From assembly GCA_959347315.1 (NCBI GenBank), contig OY365809.1, forward strand, positions 2,142,806 through 2,206,805: a DNA stretch of 64,000 nucleotides. Direction: 5' to 3'. Both the position numbers and the translations under genes were made by a program. Below the pieces are notes generated by a model. The model made no database searches. It had not been told where the DNA came from and worked only from the letters and a program-made list of their open reading frames with translations. This DNA comes from Bimastos eiseni. Its lineage: Eukaryota; Annelida; Clitellata; Crassiclitellata; Lumbricidae. Of the stretch, positions 11,722-23,039 are shown piece by piece. Positions within the stretch are counted from its first letter, which is position 1, and the number at the start of each line of letters is the position of its first letter.

Positions 11722-11804
11722 GTGCCAAGCGAATGTGCCAAGCGAATGTGCCAAGCGAATGTGCCAAGCGAAAGCGCCAAGCGAAAGTACCAAGCGAAAG
11801 TACC
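11722..11804. repeat. 13-bp tandem repeat, about six copies
   Basis: The unit GTGCCAAGCGAAT is repeated about 6.4 times, with drift to GTACCAAGCGAAA in the last units. It lies about 0.5 kb upstream of the Lbx start codon. Confidence 0.9.
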
Positions 11805-12072
11805 ATTCTCGGAAGAACGAGCGTGCTCTATGAAGGACAGCGTCGGATCCTTTCTTTGATCTTCTGAATGAGTCGATAGTTAAAACAATGGACTCATCGA
11901 TCTTTGAATGTTACTTCTAACATTTGAATGTTATTTCTAACACCTGTTACTTCTAGCACTTATTTTCAACCGGTACTTGAGGCTCACATTAACTCTTTAT
12001 TATTCATCTTTATGCTAGGTTCGGATACCACGCAGTTCCATTGATATCCCAACAAATTATTAGTTAGTGACC

Positions 12073-12235
12073 ATAGGTACTTGATACATCTATTATCAGC
12101 CAGCAACTATAGGTTCTTGATACATCTATTATCAGCCAGCAACTATAGGTTCTTGATACCTCCAGGCACTTCATGCTTCTGGATACTTGAAAATTCCAGG
12201 TACTTGATACTTCCATTAGTACTTGATACTTTTCC
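12073..12235. repeat. 36-bp tandem repeat and TACTTGA motifs before Lbx
   Basis: Two 36-bp units (12073-12108 and 12109-12144, starting ATAGGTACTTGATACATC) differ by one base, and a third begins at 12145. TACTTGA occurs at 12078, 12184, 12201 and 12220, with an earlier copy at 11974; TTCTTGA variants occur in units two and three. The tract probably lies in the 5' untranslated region or proximal promoter of Lbx. Confidence 0.8.
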
Positions 12236-12275
12236 CTAATAGTTCTCTGTACTTGTCTTTGTCCCATACTTAGCC

Positions 12276-12729
12276 ATGTCTTGTGCTAATCCGACGTCAA
12301 AGGTTCCCTGCAGCCGTCGCTTGCACATGCAGGAGAAGAGATACGACCCCATTCTACGCCTCTCCCAAGTCCAACCCCCTCACAACCCCAGCAAACCCCT
12401 TCGCTCCTTCTTCATCGCAGACATTCTCAACGCAAAGGGTTCCGAACCCCATTCCTACACCGTTGCCACCCCAAAGCCTCCTCCTCGCCTGACGGGGGTG
12501 ATCAAGCGACCTTGGGACGATTGCTATAGCAACCGATCGGGAGGATATTCGACGGATATTGATGACGATGAGGAAGTATACGACGATGATGATGAGGAGG
12601 AGATCAGCGTAGACGATGAGAAGGGTCCGAGTGAACTGACCACGAGGTCAGTTGTATGTCCACTGGACGCTCTGCTCAAGATGACCAGCAAAACATTCGA
12701 CAGTCAAGATAAGAGCACTTCGGAAAACG
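12276..12729 (+). CDS. Lbx: Ladybird homeobox protein (Lbx), exon 1
   Basis: First coding exon of a ladybird-family NK-like homeobox transcription factor, a nuclear DNA-binding regulator that in other animals acts in muscle-precursor and neural patterning. It encodes residues 1-151 plus one base of codon 152. An EH1-like repressor motif (KPLRSFFIADIL, residues 40-51) matches the KPLTPFSIEDIL region of vertebrate LBX1 and would recruit Groucho/TLE. An acidic tract spans about residues 94-115. CPLDALLKMTSKTF (128-141) matches the SPLCALEELASKTF segment of LBX1. The ATG at 12276 is chosen because an in-frame TAG lies upstream at 12240 with no ATG between; M18 is the only nearby alternative. The exon ends AACG|GTAAAG (donor at 12730), and the open frame runs only 38 bases further. 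Joining to 29296 restores the frame in phase 1. Confidence 0.93.
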
Positions 12730-13734
12730 GTAAAGACTTACCTCCATACTTATTCACCCGTTTATAACTTTATTTCCTGTTCTTCTGTTGCTTTTTGATG
12801 CGCATGAAACGTTCTTGCAGATATGCGTTTGCACATATGCAAGTATTTGTAGCAAAATTAGCTTCCACTAAAAGGTGTCTTAAATCCCCATAACATTGAA
12901 TTTTCTATGACGTTTGCAGCTTTTGCTATTTTAACGAGATTTTGATTATTTCACTATATCAAGTTTCATTTAAAATAAGTAACTCTATGTATGCATTTCC
13001 TCAATAATTTCTTGTTTACCACAATAATATTTGTCGTGAACGTGTTTGTCAAGCGTGGACGTAAAGACACCCATTTATTGGTGTGTTGTAACTGGCTGTA
13101 TCTAATTGAGTGGTGCATTTTCCTCATCGTGCATCATGTGTACTGTTGAAACAAGCATATTTGGAATTGAGTGACATAAGATTACCGGTTAGCTGCAAAA
13201 GTACCCGCTGATCTAAACTGTTAAAGCTTTGGGCATTTATGTGAAGTCAACTGGCCTTTCATTTAGACACGTTTAGGCATCGTTTATGAAAAATATTGTT
13301 CCAATATTCTCTTGACCTTCGATGTTACCAAGACTTTGCGTTTACCAAATTGGTGTCTGTCTTGAAACAGAACATCAAGGTAATCATCTTTCAACATCGA
13401 TCGTGTATGTAACGTTTTCTTACGAATGCGCTAACAAACTTAGAACCTCAGTTTATTAATAGATTTATTAGCTGATTTCTGTTTATAAGCTGTACGCATA
13501 TATATCCAGATGATGTTTCCTCAAACAGTAATTAAAAGGGAAGCGTTGTTAAATCCGCTTGTCGATCTCCTCAAGGCTTTTGAGAATGCAATGACTTTTG
13601 ATTGGATCCAGAATTTAAAGATAGTTATTTACAACAGAAACCGTTGCATCAACAGAAATTTGCTTGGCATATTGTAGCACTCAAAGCAATTTGTGCAATT
13701 ATTTAGAAATTCATAAATGTATTCTTTGTTGCTG

Positions 13735-13965
13735 TAATGTAACGGCACTATGTGCTCATTAGCGTCACCTTCCTACTTTATATAACCTTCCTTCTTTATA
13801 TAAGCTTGGGATTGGCACTGCCTGAGCGCAATAGCAGTGGTGGAGTTGTGCATTGGTTGATGGTTTGTATAGACGCGCTATTGTGTATAAAATATACACA
13901 TATATATATATATATATTAAATTTAGTTGTTTTAAAGAGGTGTCTTAAGTTCTCAAAAATTGTAT
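13735..13965 (+). repeat. Family A dispersed repeat, long copy with 3' motif
   Basis: AACGGCACTATGTG, CTCATTAGCGTCACCTTCCT and AAGCTTGGGATTGGCACTGC form the core. A TA-rich spacer follows, then AAAGAGGTGTCTTAAGTTCT, the motif that recurs at many family A copies. Confidence 0.8.
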
Positions 13966-14249
13966 GCATGTTCGACAGTGCTCTTGTATGCATTCAAGTG
14001 TATAATAATATAACTCACCAATTAAAGAACGATTGATTTGTACTCGAATTTGCCCAGCCATTCGTTTAACTATGGCTCTAACACAATGAGCTGAAATGGT
14101 TAATAAGTGCCTTGTCTGCAGGATCTACTGCAGTTATCCCCGCAGTGGAGCGAAGACAGTAGGCCTAAACAATTTGAAATGTGAATTTAATGACCTTTCG
14201 TTAGTTGCTGTTTTTTAACAACGCCGACTCATGACAATGATGACAAGAG

Positions 14250-14480
14250 TCGTCCTCACATTTTCTCCAGATTTGGAACTGGCACTAAATCCAAAAGTTC
14301 AGTCCGTAAGACGAGGAGAGGCATCCAGCCCATGGCAGATAAAAAAATTAGGAAAAGGTATATAATAATTCTTATATGTTTGTCCTTGGACTGACAGACA
14401 GTAGCGTCTCAGTCAGATTGTTCATATTTATAAATATAAAATTAATCTCTATTAAAAAGGTGTTTTAATTTCTCAGAAAT
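14250..14480 (+). repeat. Family A dispersed repeat with 3' motif
   Basis: AGTCGTCCTCACATTTTCTC and CAGATTTGGAACTGGCAC form the core. AAAAAGGTGTTTTAATTTCT follows at about 14454, at the same relative place as in the copy at 13735-13965. Confidence 0.7.
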
Positions 14481-14799
14481 TTGTCTTCATCGGGTTCACC
14501 CTTCTTCATGGGGTTTATAGGCGTCGCATAAAATCATTCACGTCGCTTTATAATTAATCTTATAACAAACCTATTTCCTTCATAAAAGCCCTCTTGCGCT
14601 CCCAGTCTTCGCATAACCTACTTAGCTTTGCTCCATGTGCCATGCAATAATAATCTTTGCTGTTTTTGTTGATACTGGCGATGACGATAATGACCACGAT
14701 CATAATGATGATTGTTTGTCCACAGCCTGGCTGAGAGCGACACTGAGTAGTTTTCTTGAAGGGGCACTAGATAAATTTTCGAAATAAATGAATGGAAGA

Positions 14800-15300
14800 A
14801 TAATCATATGGCTGATGACGATAATGACGAGATGATGATATTACATTATCGCTGATGATAATGATGACGACGACGACGACGATGATGATAATATTATCGG
14901 CAGGAATGCTACAAATAGATAAATAAATAATAATAATAATAATAATAAAATAATGATGATGATGATGATGACGACAATGTGATGGTGGTGATTACAATGA
15001 CCATGACGATGACGGCGACGACGATGACGATGATGACGACGACGATGGTGATGATGACAATGACAGTGATAATGATGATAACAGTAAAAACAATAATAAT
15101 GAGAGTAATAATGTAATAACGATAATATTGATGAAAATAATAATAATGATGATAAAATAATAATGATAATAATGATAATAATGATGATAATAATGAAAAT
15201 AATGATGATAATAATAATAATACAGACGATGTTCCACATAGTGGAGGACTGATGATGATGATGAGGACGACGACGGCGATGATGATGATGATGATAAAAA
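14800..15300. repeat. Imperfect (ATG/ATA/ACG)n trinucleotide tract
   Basis: About 500 bases of mixed ATG, ATA and ACG triplets. A long minus-strand open frame here is low-complexity His/Ile/Ser/Leu and is not a gene. Confidence 0.9.
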
Positions 15301-15399
15301 TGACATGAAAGAAGAGCGCTCAATCTGGAACACACCTCTTTTAATAGTATAGTTTTCATATATAAAACGAAACTTATAACCGTTGACAATGGACTCAGT

Positions 15400-15600
15400 A
15401 AAACGGTATAGAAAAATAATTGTGCACTTTGTGATATAAGCATGAAATTTTGCACAGACATAGTACGTTGTAGTATTGTTATGAGATTTGGATGTTGGGC
15501 CACGCGAAAAAAAATGTTTTTTTTTGAAAATTTTTGGTAAATAAAAAAATTATTTCAAATTTTTTTATTAAAGTGAAAAAATAATTTTTTTTCGCAATGT
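15400..15600. repeat. A/T-homopolymer block bounded by inverted GCGAAAAAAAAT
   Basis: GCGAAAAAAAAT (15504-15515) and its perfect reverse complement (15584-15595) enclose A and T runs, so the 92-bp block can fold back on itself. The preceding 100 bases may belong to the same dispersed element, but I found no second copy here. Confidence 0.6.
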
Positions 15601-15654
15601 TTCTTAGAATCAATGTTAAAGTTGAATTTGAAGGTATGTATTCATTTCATTTTT

Positions 15655-15690
15655 AATTATATATATATATATATATAATTAAAAATTAAG

Positions 15691-15730
<40 letters not shown>
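15655..15730. repeat. (TA)n tracts
   Basis: Two TA runs are separated by AATTAAAAATTAAGTGAA. Confidence 0.9.
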
Positions 15731-15731
<1 letters not shown>

Positions 15732-16279
15732 TAACCTTTGCTCCTCTTTCCTGGTTAATATTCATGCATGTATTTTTTTCTATAATGTGTGCAATCAGCA
15801 AATGCATTATTGAGGCTGTCAATTCAACTGCCGTTATAATCGCTTTCATCGTTACTAACGTCATCCCAGCTTCATCATCATTATTATCGCAATGCATCAT
15901 TAGACTTACCCTTCTTAGCGTCGCAATCAGTGCCGTCATTAGTGACCTGCGCAATTGGAAAGGATGACACGCTGTGTGGTCAAGATCACGGTGATTAAGT
16001 CACTAATGTAATCATACCGTCAGCTTGAAATTTAACGAAAATAAATATTATTATTATATTGGTCGAAATAAATATTTGAACAAGTTATAGATAAACGTCA
16101 TAGAATCTGTTGTTTAAAATAGCATTTAGGCAGATTTTAACTAAAACAAAAGATTTGCCGTTCTTGATGCAATTTAAAAAAATCAAATTTTAACTTATTT
16201 ATTTTGCAAACCGTACTCTTTTAGTTGGCAAATGTTACATTGGACATTTTGAAGTCGTTTTACATCCACGTCAATAAAT

Positions 16280-16560
16280 TGCTGAAGAATTGTATCGCAT
16301 TGTATTATTTTGTATTGTATCGTATTGCATTACATGGTATTGTATTTTTGACATTATATTCTATGGTTTCATATTGTGTGGAATTATATTGTAATGTATT
16401 GTATTTTACCGTATCGAATTGGCAGGTGTTGTAATATATGACATTTTATTGCTTGGCATAGCATTGTTGTAATATTATGGTATTGTATGGCAGCGTAATG
16501 TATTGTATCGCATATTATTGTGTTATATTGCATTGTTGGCTATTGTGATAATAAAGACAT
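16280..16560. repeat. Degenerate pentanucleotide (TATTG)n
   Basis: TATTG, TATCG and CATTG pentamers dominate about 280 bases with an irregular but visible 5-nt rhythm, as in an old decayed pentanucleotide array. Confidence 0.7.
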
Positions 16561-16973
16561 TGCTTCATTTAGTGACACTTCGGATATTGAAAGAGAATAC
16601 AGATATCACAAAGGCACTTCTTAATTAACAGACCGTTCTGTCGTTAGACTACTGTTGAGGTTATAATGGAATTTATTCAGTTTCAGTCCTTTCATGATAC
16701 GCCTTCAAGTTTCGAACTGACGTATCGGAGAGGCGAGACCCGGCCTTGAATGTTACCCTTTGACCGTTGAACTTTGACACTTGACCGCCATCCTGCTGTT
16801 CCCATGGGGGCAAAGCCAGTGTGGCCTGTTTGGCCTTCTCTCAAAGCTGCCATTGTTTGTGCTAAATTATGCAAATTGAAGAGGTTAATGGAATGATGAC
16901 GCATAGGTTGGAAGGTTGAGGTCTTGTTTAAATTGGGTGACAATATCTACCAATCGCTATCTGTTTGTGGATG

Positions 16974-17010
<37 letters not shown>

Positions 17011-17059
17011 TTCTCAGCTCCCATATATACGCAAGTTTTCGTTTATATATTTTGGGCAA

Positions 17060-17280
17060 TGCGTGATTTTGTAAAATGCCTGATTGATTGATTTTGGGCA
17101 TTTTGTAAAATCAACCATTTACGGTTAGGGTTAGAGTTAGGGCTAGGGTCAGGCTTATGGTCAGAATTAGGGTTATAGGGTCAGGCAAGGGTTATGGTTA
17201 GGGATGGCTGTAGTGTAAGTGCAGGGTTAGGGTCAGCATAGCGTTAGGGCTGTGCAAATTGCCTAGGTATTTTGCAAAAT
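17060..17280. repeat. Interstitial telomere-like (GGTTAG)n block in a dispersed element
   Basis: GGTTAGGGTTAGAGTTAGGG followed by drifting GGGT/TAGGG units spans about 17123-17250. It is bracketed by TTTTGTAAAATGCC on the left and GCAAATTGCC..TTTTGCAAAATCC on the right. A worn relative (GCATTTTGTGAAATG, then GTTAGGGTCAAGGCTGAAGTC) occurs at 22710-22850, so the block may belong to a mobile element and not to a chromosome-fusion scar. Confidence 0.6.
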
Positions 17281-18056
17281 CCTCTGTTACAAACACAGCC
17301 CGTACCTTATATACACACGGACGATAAGCTTTGTTGTGGGTTACTTGTTGTTAAATACATTCATCTAGGTATTGTTGGAGCTGGTGTTGATGTTGGATAT
17401 GTTGTCATTATAATTATTATCGTTGCTGTTACTTTTATTGCTGTATTGTTTTCTTGATATAGTGCTGCTGTTGCTTTTGTTTTTTAATCACTATCGATGA
17501 TATACTGTTGTTGTTGTTGTTGCTATTGTTGTTATCGAGGTTGCGTTGTTGTTGTTATTACTATGAAGGCAATGGCATATTAAGTAGATAATTATGTGAC
17601 GAGTAATTTTAATGCATGATGAATTAGATGTTAATGAATTTGATTGCCTGAAGAGAAGGAGGAGGAAAAGGTGGAAATGTTTTGATATGAAAGGAGGAAT
17701 TGAAGCAGGAAAGCCCTACACTATGCTAAAGGTGCGCCGTCGGTGGATGCCCTGTGCATTACTATGGCGGCGCCATAGGAGTTTTTATAGTCATAATCAT
17801 ACGGATAGAGGATCTAATGTGGCGTGAACGTAAGTTTGAGTCAAGAAACAGAAAGAATTTATATTATTGAATTAATTTTTACCAGGTTAAAATCATATAC
17901 ATATCATGAAATAACAGACAACACATTGCAATGGTGATCACAATTTGTACAGACCTCTGATTTTTATTTATGGAGTGTCGCTGTAGAAATTTGCGATTAA
18001 AAGTAACACCACAGTTCTTAAAATTATTTATATATGCAGGGTACAATTTATTTATT

Positions 18057-18272
18057 CTGAAATTTGATATCACCCTTCATCCAATATCTTTTGCTCAGAA
18101 GTGCATACGCCTCGACGGCATAATTGCAGTTGTACTGCAGAGCAATTGTGCGCGAAGGACTTGCTCAAGGTCCCTACACAGTGAGTAACGCCTTGGACGA
18201 GGGTCGAACTCACACAGCGCACACTGAGCGTTACGGGTTGATCGCTCTAACCAATCAGTCATCGTGCCACAA
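18057..18272 (-). mobile_element. tRNA-derived SINE, near full-length
   Basis: On the minus strand the order is: A-box-like TGATTGGTTAGAGCG, AACGCTCAGTGTGCGC, B-box-like GAGTTCGACCCTCGTCC, GACCTTGAGCAAGTCC, CACAATTGCTCTGCAGTACA, GCACTTCTGAGCAAAAG, and the end GGGTGATATCAAATTTCAG. The copy at 62483-62705 carries the same blocks in the same order. Transcription would be by RNA polymerase III from the tRNA-like head. Confidence 0.9.
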
Positions 18273-18667
18273 TAAACACCTAGACAATTACTTCTTTTCT
18301 TGTGTTGAATTGATCGCATTTGAAATGTTTTGATCTTTATACCAGTATCTGGTTCAATTAAAAGGTGTCTATAAATCTTGGAGATTGAGGGCAGAGGAAA
18401 ATTAAAATTCGTATGCTATTAATTTTACACGGATGACAATCTCATCGCTATTTCGCTGTTTAAAAATGAACTTAAAATGTTTAATAGCGATCGATTGTAA
18501 ATTTGCAGCTTTGCTTAATTTCTTCGATTATTGAGCATTCCTGTAGGTATACGCTGCAGGCGTATGCTTAGGATGAGTCATATATTATATTCAAGATATC
18601 AATAAAGACTATAGTTTAGTCGCCGATTATGTATACAAATGATTAATATTATGTATCCAAGAAGGAC

Positions 18668-18669
<2 letters not shown>

Positions 18670-18740
<71 letters not shown>

Positions 18741-19000
18741 CACAATAGATTAAATAATATACAGATTTATTATATGTGTGTATGGGTGCATTGGTGTGTG
18801 AGTGAGTGTGTGTGGGTGCGTATGTATTATTGTGTGTCAAAACGCTTAATAGTATAGCCAATAATATATATATATATATATATATAAAGCAAATCTGGGT
18901 TAGCAGCAAGCAGCAGATCTCTTCCTCTCTGTGTATAATATCAAGCGAATAATTGAAGAGCATCTCACACAAACGCGCGATCCCACAAGTGCATGCATTT

Positions 19001-19043
<43 letters not shown>

Positions 19044-19105
19044 TTATATATATATATTTATATATATATATTTATATATATTTATATATATATATATATA
19101 TATAT
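18670..19105. repeat. (TA)n and TATATATTTA arrays
   Basis: A perfect TA run of about 68 bases (18670-18737), a second short run (18862-18886) and a TA array interrupted by regularly spaced TTTA (19002-19105). Confidence 0.95.
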
Positions 19106-19539
19106 GATGATTTCACACACAGACACGTGTAAGGCGCTTCATGCATAATATACGGTGCGTGCGTAGCTACACGTGGATACATATATAAACTATGGCGCCA
19201 CATAATCAGCTAAATGCTTAGCAAACTCACACAAATACACGTTTATATATATATTATATTCATACACATATATACAGCATTTATATATATAAATACATAT
19301 ATTATTAGATGCAAGTTTTTCATATTCATTATGTATCGAGAACATATAGGCAGCTCAGTCATACTATTGTGCATGAATTACCAATATATTTATATATATA
19401 AGACATTTAACACTCATTATATTTGCTGAGGCTAATTAATCATTGTTCTTTGTATGCTATACAATTAAAAAATATATTTTAATGAGCCCAGAAATATACG
19501 AATGTATGTAATCATTGATACCTGTCTACATATCAATTA

Positions 19540-19715
19540 TATATTAATTATATATTAATTATATATTAATTATATATTAATTATATATTAATTATATATT
19601 AATTATATATTAATTATATATTAATTATATATTAATTATATATTAATTTTATATTATTTATATATTAATTATATATTAATTATATATTATTTATGTATTA
19701 ATTATATATTAATTG
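19540..19715. repeat. 11-bp tandem repeat (ATTATATATTA)n
   Basis: About 15 head-to-tail copies of an 11-bp unit, ATTATATATTA, nearly all identical. Drift appears only in the last few copies. Confidence 0.95.
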
Positions 19716-19799
19716 TATATACGCTGTGAAGGTTTTGAACTTGTAATTATGAAGAATCGCAGATATAAGAACACGTTGAATTGACTCCGTCTAACCGAC

Positions 19800-19890
19800 A
19801 CCTGTGGTGCGCAAGTCCAAAGATTGAGAAAAGTAGGAGGAAGACGCTAATTATCTTTGTTACGAAAAGGCGTCGTTAAACAGCATCTAA
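19800..19890 (-). repeat. Family A dispersed repeat, reverse copy
   Basis: GCGCAAGTCCAAAGATTGAG, AGGAGGAAGACGCTAATTAT, CTTTGTTACG and GGCGTCGTTAAACAGCATC match the reverse family A core. Confidence 0.75.
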
Positions 19891-20514
19891 CTGAGAGATA
19901 GTATAAGTTTGGATGAAATTATGACACTTTTATACTGAGACCAAATACCTAAACATAAGATACATTAGAATATACAATACAAGTATGTTTTGACACCCAT
20001 TATACATATACATATATATATATATATAATATTGCAGATTCTTGAAAGTCATTAATATATTTATATATTTATCATAAATAATTCAGGTTTAGTGTATATA
20101 TCTCTCATAAATCTTGTTGCAGGATAGAAGGCAATTTATAAAATATTGAAGTTATTTTGACGTATATACTCATAGATTCGTCCTCTATACATCGTTTGAT
20201 GTGACTTGATATGACGTGATATATACGGTATTCGATATGTGACAGGACATGTTATTTACAGACTCATGGGATGTTTTGTGTGACGATTAGGTGCGAACCT
20301 GGATCATCGGATATAGGATCAAATCGTAAACCTATATATATATAAATATATATATAAATATATATATTATATATATATATATATTCAAGAATCTACTCTT
20401 TAGTTGCGACGTAGTGGTACATTTTATGGCCATTTGAAAACTTGCCTTTTTTATCCGTTCTGGAGTTGGGAGGGCTTTTAAGTCGTTACTTTGGGAGGGC
20501 GATATATGAATTTT

Positions 20515-20720
20515 TGTAGGTACGAATGTATGAATGAATGAGTCAGTATTTGTCTGAATGGTTGAATGAGTGACTATTTCAATGAAGGAATGATTGAATA
20601 AATGAACGATTGAGGTATTGATCTGTTGATTGCTTGCCTATTTGATTGAATGATTGGTTGATTTACTGACTGATAGACCGAATGATTGAATTAATGAATA
20701 AATGAATGAATGAATGAAAA
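20515..20720. repeat. Decayed (TGAA/TGAT)n tetranucleotide
   Basis: TGAA, TGAT and TGAG units continue for about 200 bases with many substitutions, ending in a fresh TGAATGAATGAATGAA run. Confidence 0.8.
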
Positions 20721-21189
20721 TTATTTGAGCCTGTACGCAGTAATCGGTCACTTTTGTCAACGCTCATTATATCTTCTGTATGAGACGCCAGTGCAACTGA
20801 CGCCAATAAGACGCAAAAATTGCTCAATATTCGCTTCCATCGAAGGGGAAATATCCATCCGTCCCACCGCACACCCCACCCACCCCTAGGACAGAGTCTA
20901 ATGGGGGTAACACATTCACGGTCATTCACCAAAGTCGTTAAACACTATTTTTTTGTATTCCGACGAAATCACTTCGTTCGATTCAATCGCACGTTTTTGC
21001 ATCAGAAGGCAAACAATGCCACGACAACAGAACGCGTGCCCTCCAGATGTTCATTTGCATACGCATATTTGTCTTACACTTATAAGCGCTAAATGATATA
21101 TACATATTCATGATTGTGTGTGTATGTGCGTGCCTGCGAGCCCGAGCGCGTGTGTGTCGTTTAGGGTAAATCTCCGTCAATGTTCGCAG

Positions 21190-21395
21190 TCTGAGGGTGC
21201 CAGTTCCGAGCCTAGATAGATGAGGGCGACGCTAACGAACTTTGTCGTCAAACAGTGTCGTTAAACTGACACCACATTATTTCAAGTCTTTTTCAAGCTG
21301 GTCAAATCTGAGTATACTTAATTACACAACTCCATTCCAATAATACACTATGTTAAAGCGTCTTAGGTATAGTTTTTAAAGGTGTCTATATTGTT
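21190..21395 (-). repeat. Family A dispersed repeat, reverse copy
   Basis: GTGCCAGTTCCGAGCCTAGA, GATGAGGGCGACGCTAACGA and ACAGTGTCGTTAAACTGACA form a reverse core. An AAAGGTGTCTATATTG motif follows at about 21379, on the opposite side from plus-orientation copies. This hints that the motif may occur at both ends. Confidence 0.75.
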
Positions 21396-21591
21396 GCGAG
21401 AGTGGATATTACACAAAAGCGACAGAGATAAATAAATGTTGACAATTGAGACTGGTTGTTACAGAAGGATACTTGCGAAGTAAACAATGTGGTTTAGTTG
21501 TTCGTGCGCTAAGTCTGATGCCACAGAACCGAAGCGTATACGGAGAAAGACAATAAAACATGCGATTGACACCAACGGGTGATGAACCTAT

Positions 21592-21640
21592 GGATGATGA
21601 TGATGATGACGACGACGATGATATATATATATATATATAT
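21592..21640. repeat. (GAT/GAC)n and (AT)n tracts
   Basis: A short GATGATGAC triplet run leads into a pure AT run immediately before the next family A copy. Confidence 0.85.
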
Positions 21641-21820
21641 ATAATATGAGGAGGGCGACGCTAATAATCTTTGTTACCACACAGTGTCATTAAACTGCAA
21701 CTTCCACAACCGTTGAAGTCGTATGGGACTTCATTCAGAGCCAATGTTTGAGAGCATCGTTGCTTATATGCAATTGATCGTTTTATATTAGCCAGTTCGA
21801 ATGAAAAATAAAGGTGTGGC
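21640..21820 (-). repeat. Family A dispersed repeat, reverse copy
   Basis: GAGGAGGGCGACGCTAATAA, TCTTTGTTACCACACAGTGT and CATTAAACTGCAAC form the reverse core. AATAAAGGTGTGGC follows at about 21807. Confidence 0.8.
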
Positions 21821-22119
21821 TATAATATATTATATTCGTTCATTGATTAAGACTTAGCTGTAAAATGATCCTTGCCGTCTACGTATGCTATTAGCAAGAA
21901 TTTGAGCCAACATCACACACCAGCTGTTCTGTTAAAATGACTTGCAGTTGGAGGAAAGGTCGGCGGAGGGGCATCTTCATCGCAACGGAGGATCTTTGAA
22001 CGCATAAAATATATGTGTTTTATGGCTATTCTAGCTGTAAATGAACGCTCTCTAGAATTGCTTGTCTTTAAGACCACACTGAGCGCAGACCAACAGCAGT
22101 TAGAGAAATTGTGCGATTC

Positions 22120-22124
<5 letters not shown>

Positions 22125-22150
<26 letters not shown>

Positions 22151-22167
22151 TATTATATGCATATTAT

Positions 22168-22200
<33 letters not shown>
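22125..22200. repeat. (GT)n/(TA)n dinucleotide tract
   Basis: A short GT run continues into interrupted TA repeats. Confidence 0.9.
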
Positions 22201-22580
22201 GGTACTTATACGTAAATATTCTAAATACCCATATAGGAATATATGTCTGCTTGTATAAAATTATCTGGGGATAAAGTTGAGGGTTGTCTCTGGATGCAAG
22301 ATCATGACTGTGTGCTCCAGGTCTTAATTGGCGAATGGAGCGGATACGGAGTGGAGGTAGAAGTTTGTGAAGAGCATGTTTGAGTTGTGTAAAATGGGGA
22401 AAAGGAGTTTGGCATCTGCTGTTTGCGATTCTTTCCAGGCGTTCTTTATCAGAGGATGGTTAGACCCCACGTGCACCAGGATAAGAAGACTTACAACAAT
22501 TTGGCAAATGTAGTGGCTTTATCATTTCTCGTATTTATATATTTTTGTATTTATAGTTTTTTTACTCATAAATATGATAT

Positions 22581-22667
22581 CCTGGCCTCAGACGAGTGTC
22601 GAACCCGCTTACTCAGCGCACACTGAGTGTTACGAGCCGACCGCTCTTACCAATCAGCCACTACAGG
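22581..22667 (-). mobile_element. tRNA-derived SINE, 5' head only
   Basis: On the minus strand TGGCTGATTGGTAAGAGCGG, AACACTCAGTGTGCGCTGAG and GGTTCGACACTCGTC match the head of the SINEs at 18057 and 62483; the body is missing. Confidence 0.8.
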
Positions 22668-23039
22668 CATATAAATAGCACATCACAGGCAATGTGTTAA
22701 ACCACGCATTTTGTGAAATGTCTTTAGTTTTCATGCAATTTTTAAACCCCTCTTTTTGGGTTTGAGTTAGGCATAAAAACTTTGTTAGGGTCAAGGCTGA
22801 AGTCAGTATGAAGATTAAAAGATTCGTAATCTACAAAATTCCTGCTTTCACACACTGCATGTGACATAATATAAAAATAATGAATATATATTCATGCATA
22901 TATACATGACATAACTTGTGTATATCTTAATCATAATATCTGTATATGTATATATGTGTATTTATGATCCCTACATAGTATCTATGTTCTGACGCAAATC
23001 ATAAACATCCCCAGAGGGGTCAATAAAAATTGATCGTCG

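Noticed and set aside
11722..11804. Possible CRISPR-like repeat array
   Set aside because: Head-to-tail 13-bp repeats without spacers in an animal genome; an ordinary minisatellite. The same applies to the 16-bp arrays at 33766 and 34083.
12283..12492. Alternative-frame open reading frame in Lbx exon 1
   Set aside because: The overlapping frame at 12276 carries the conserved LBX motifs and joins exon 2 in phase. This one has no family similarity.
14841..15503. 220-codon minus-strand frame
   Set aside because: Low-complexity His/Ile/Ser/Leu from the ATG/ATA triplet tract.
17123..17250. Evidence of a chromosome end or fusion point
   Set aside because: The TTAGGG units are few and degenerate and sit within flanks found again elsewhere in the window, so a dispersed element is the simpler explanation.
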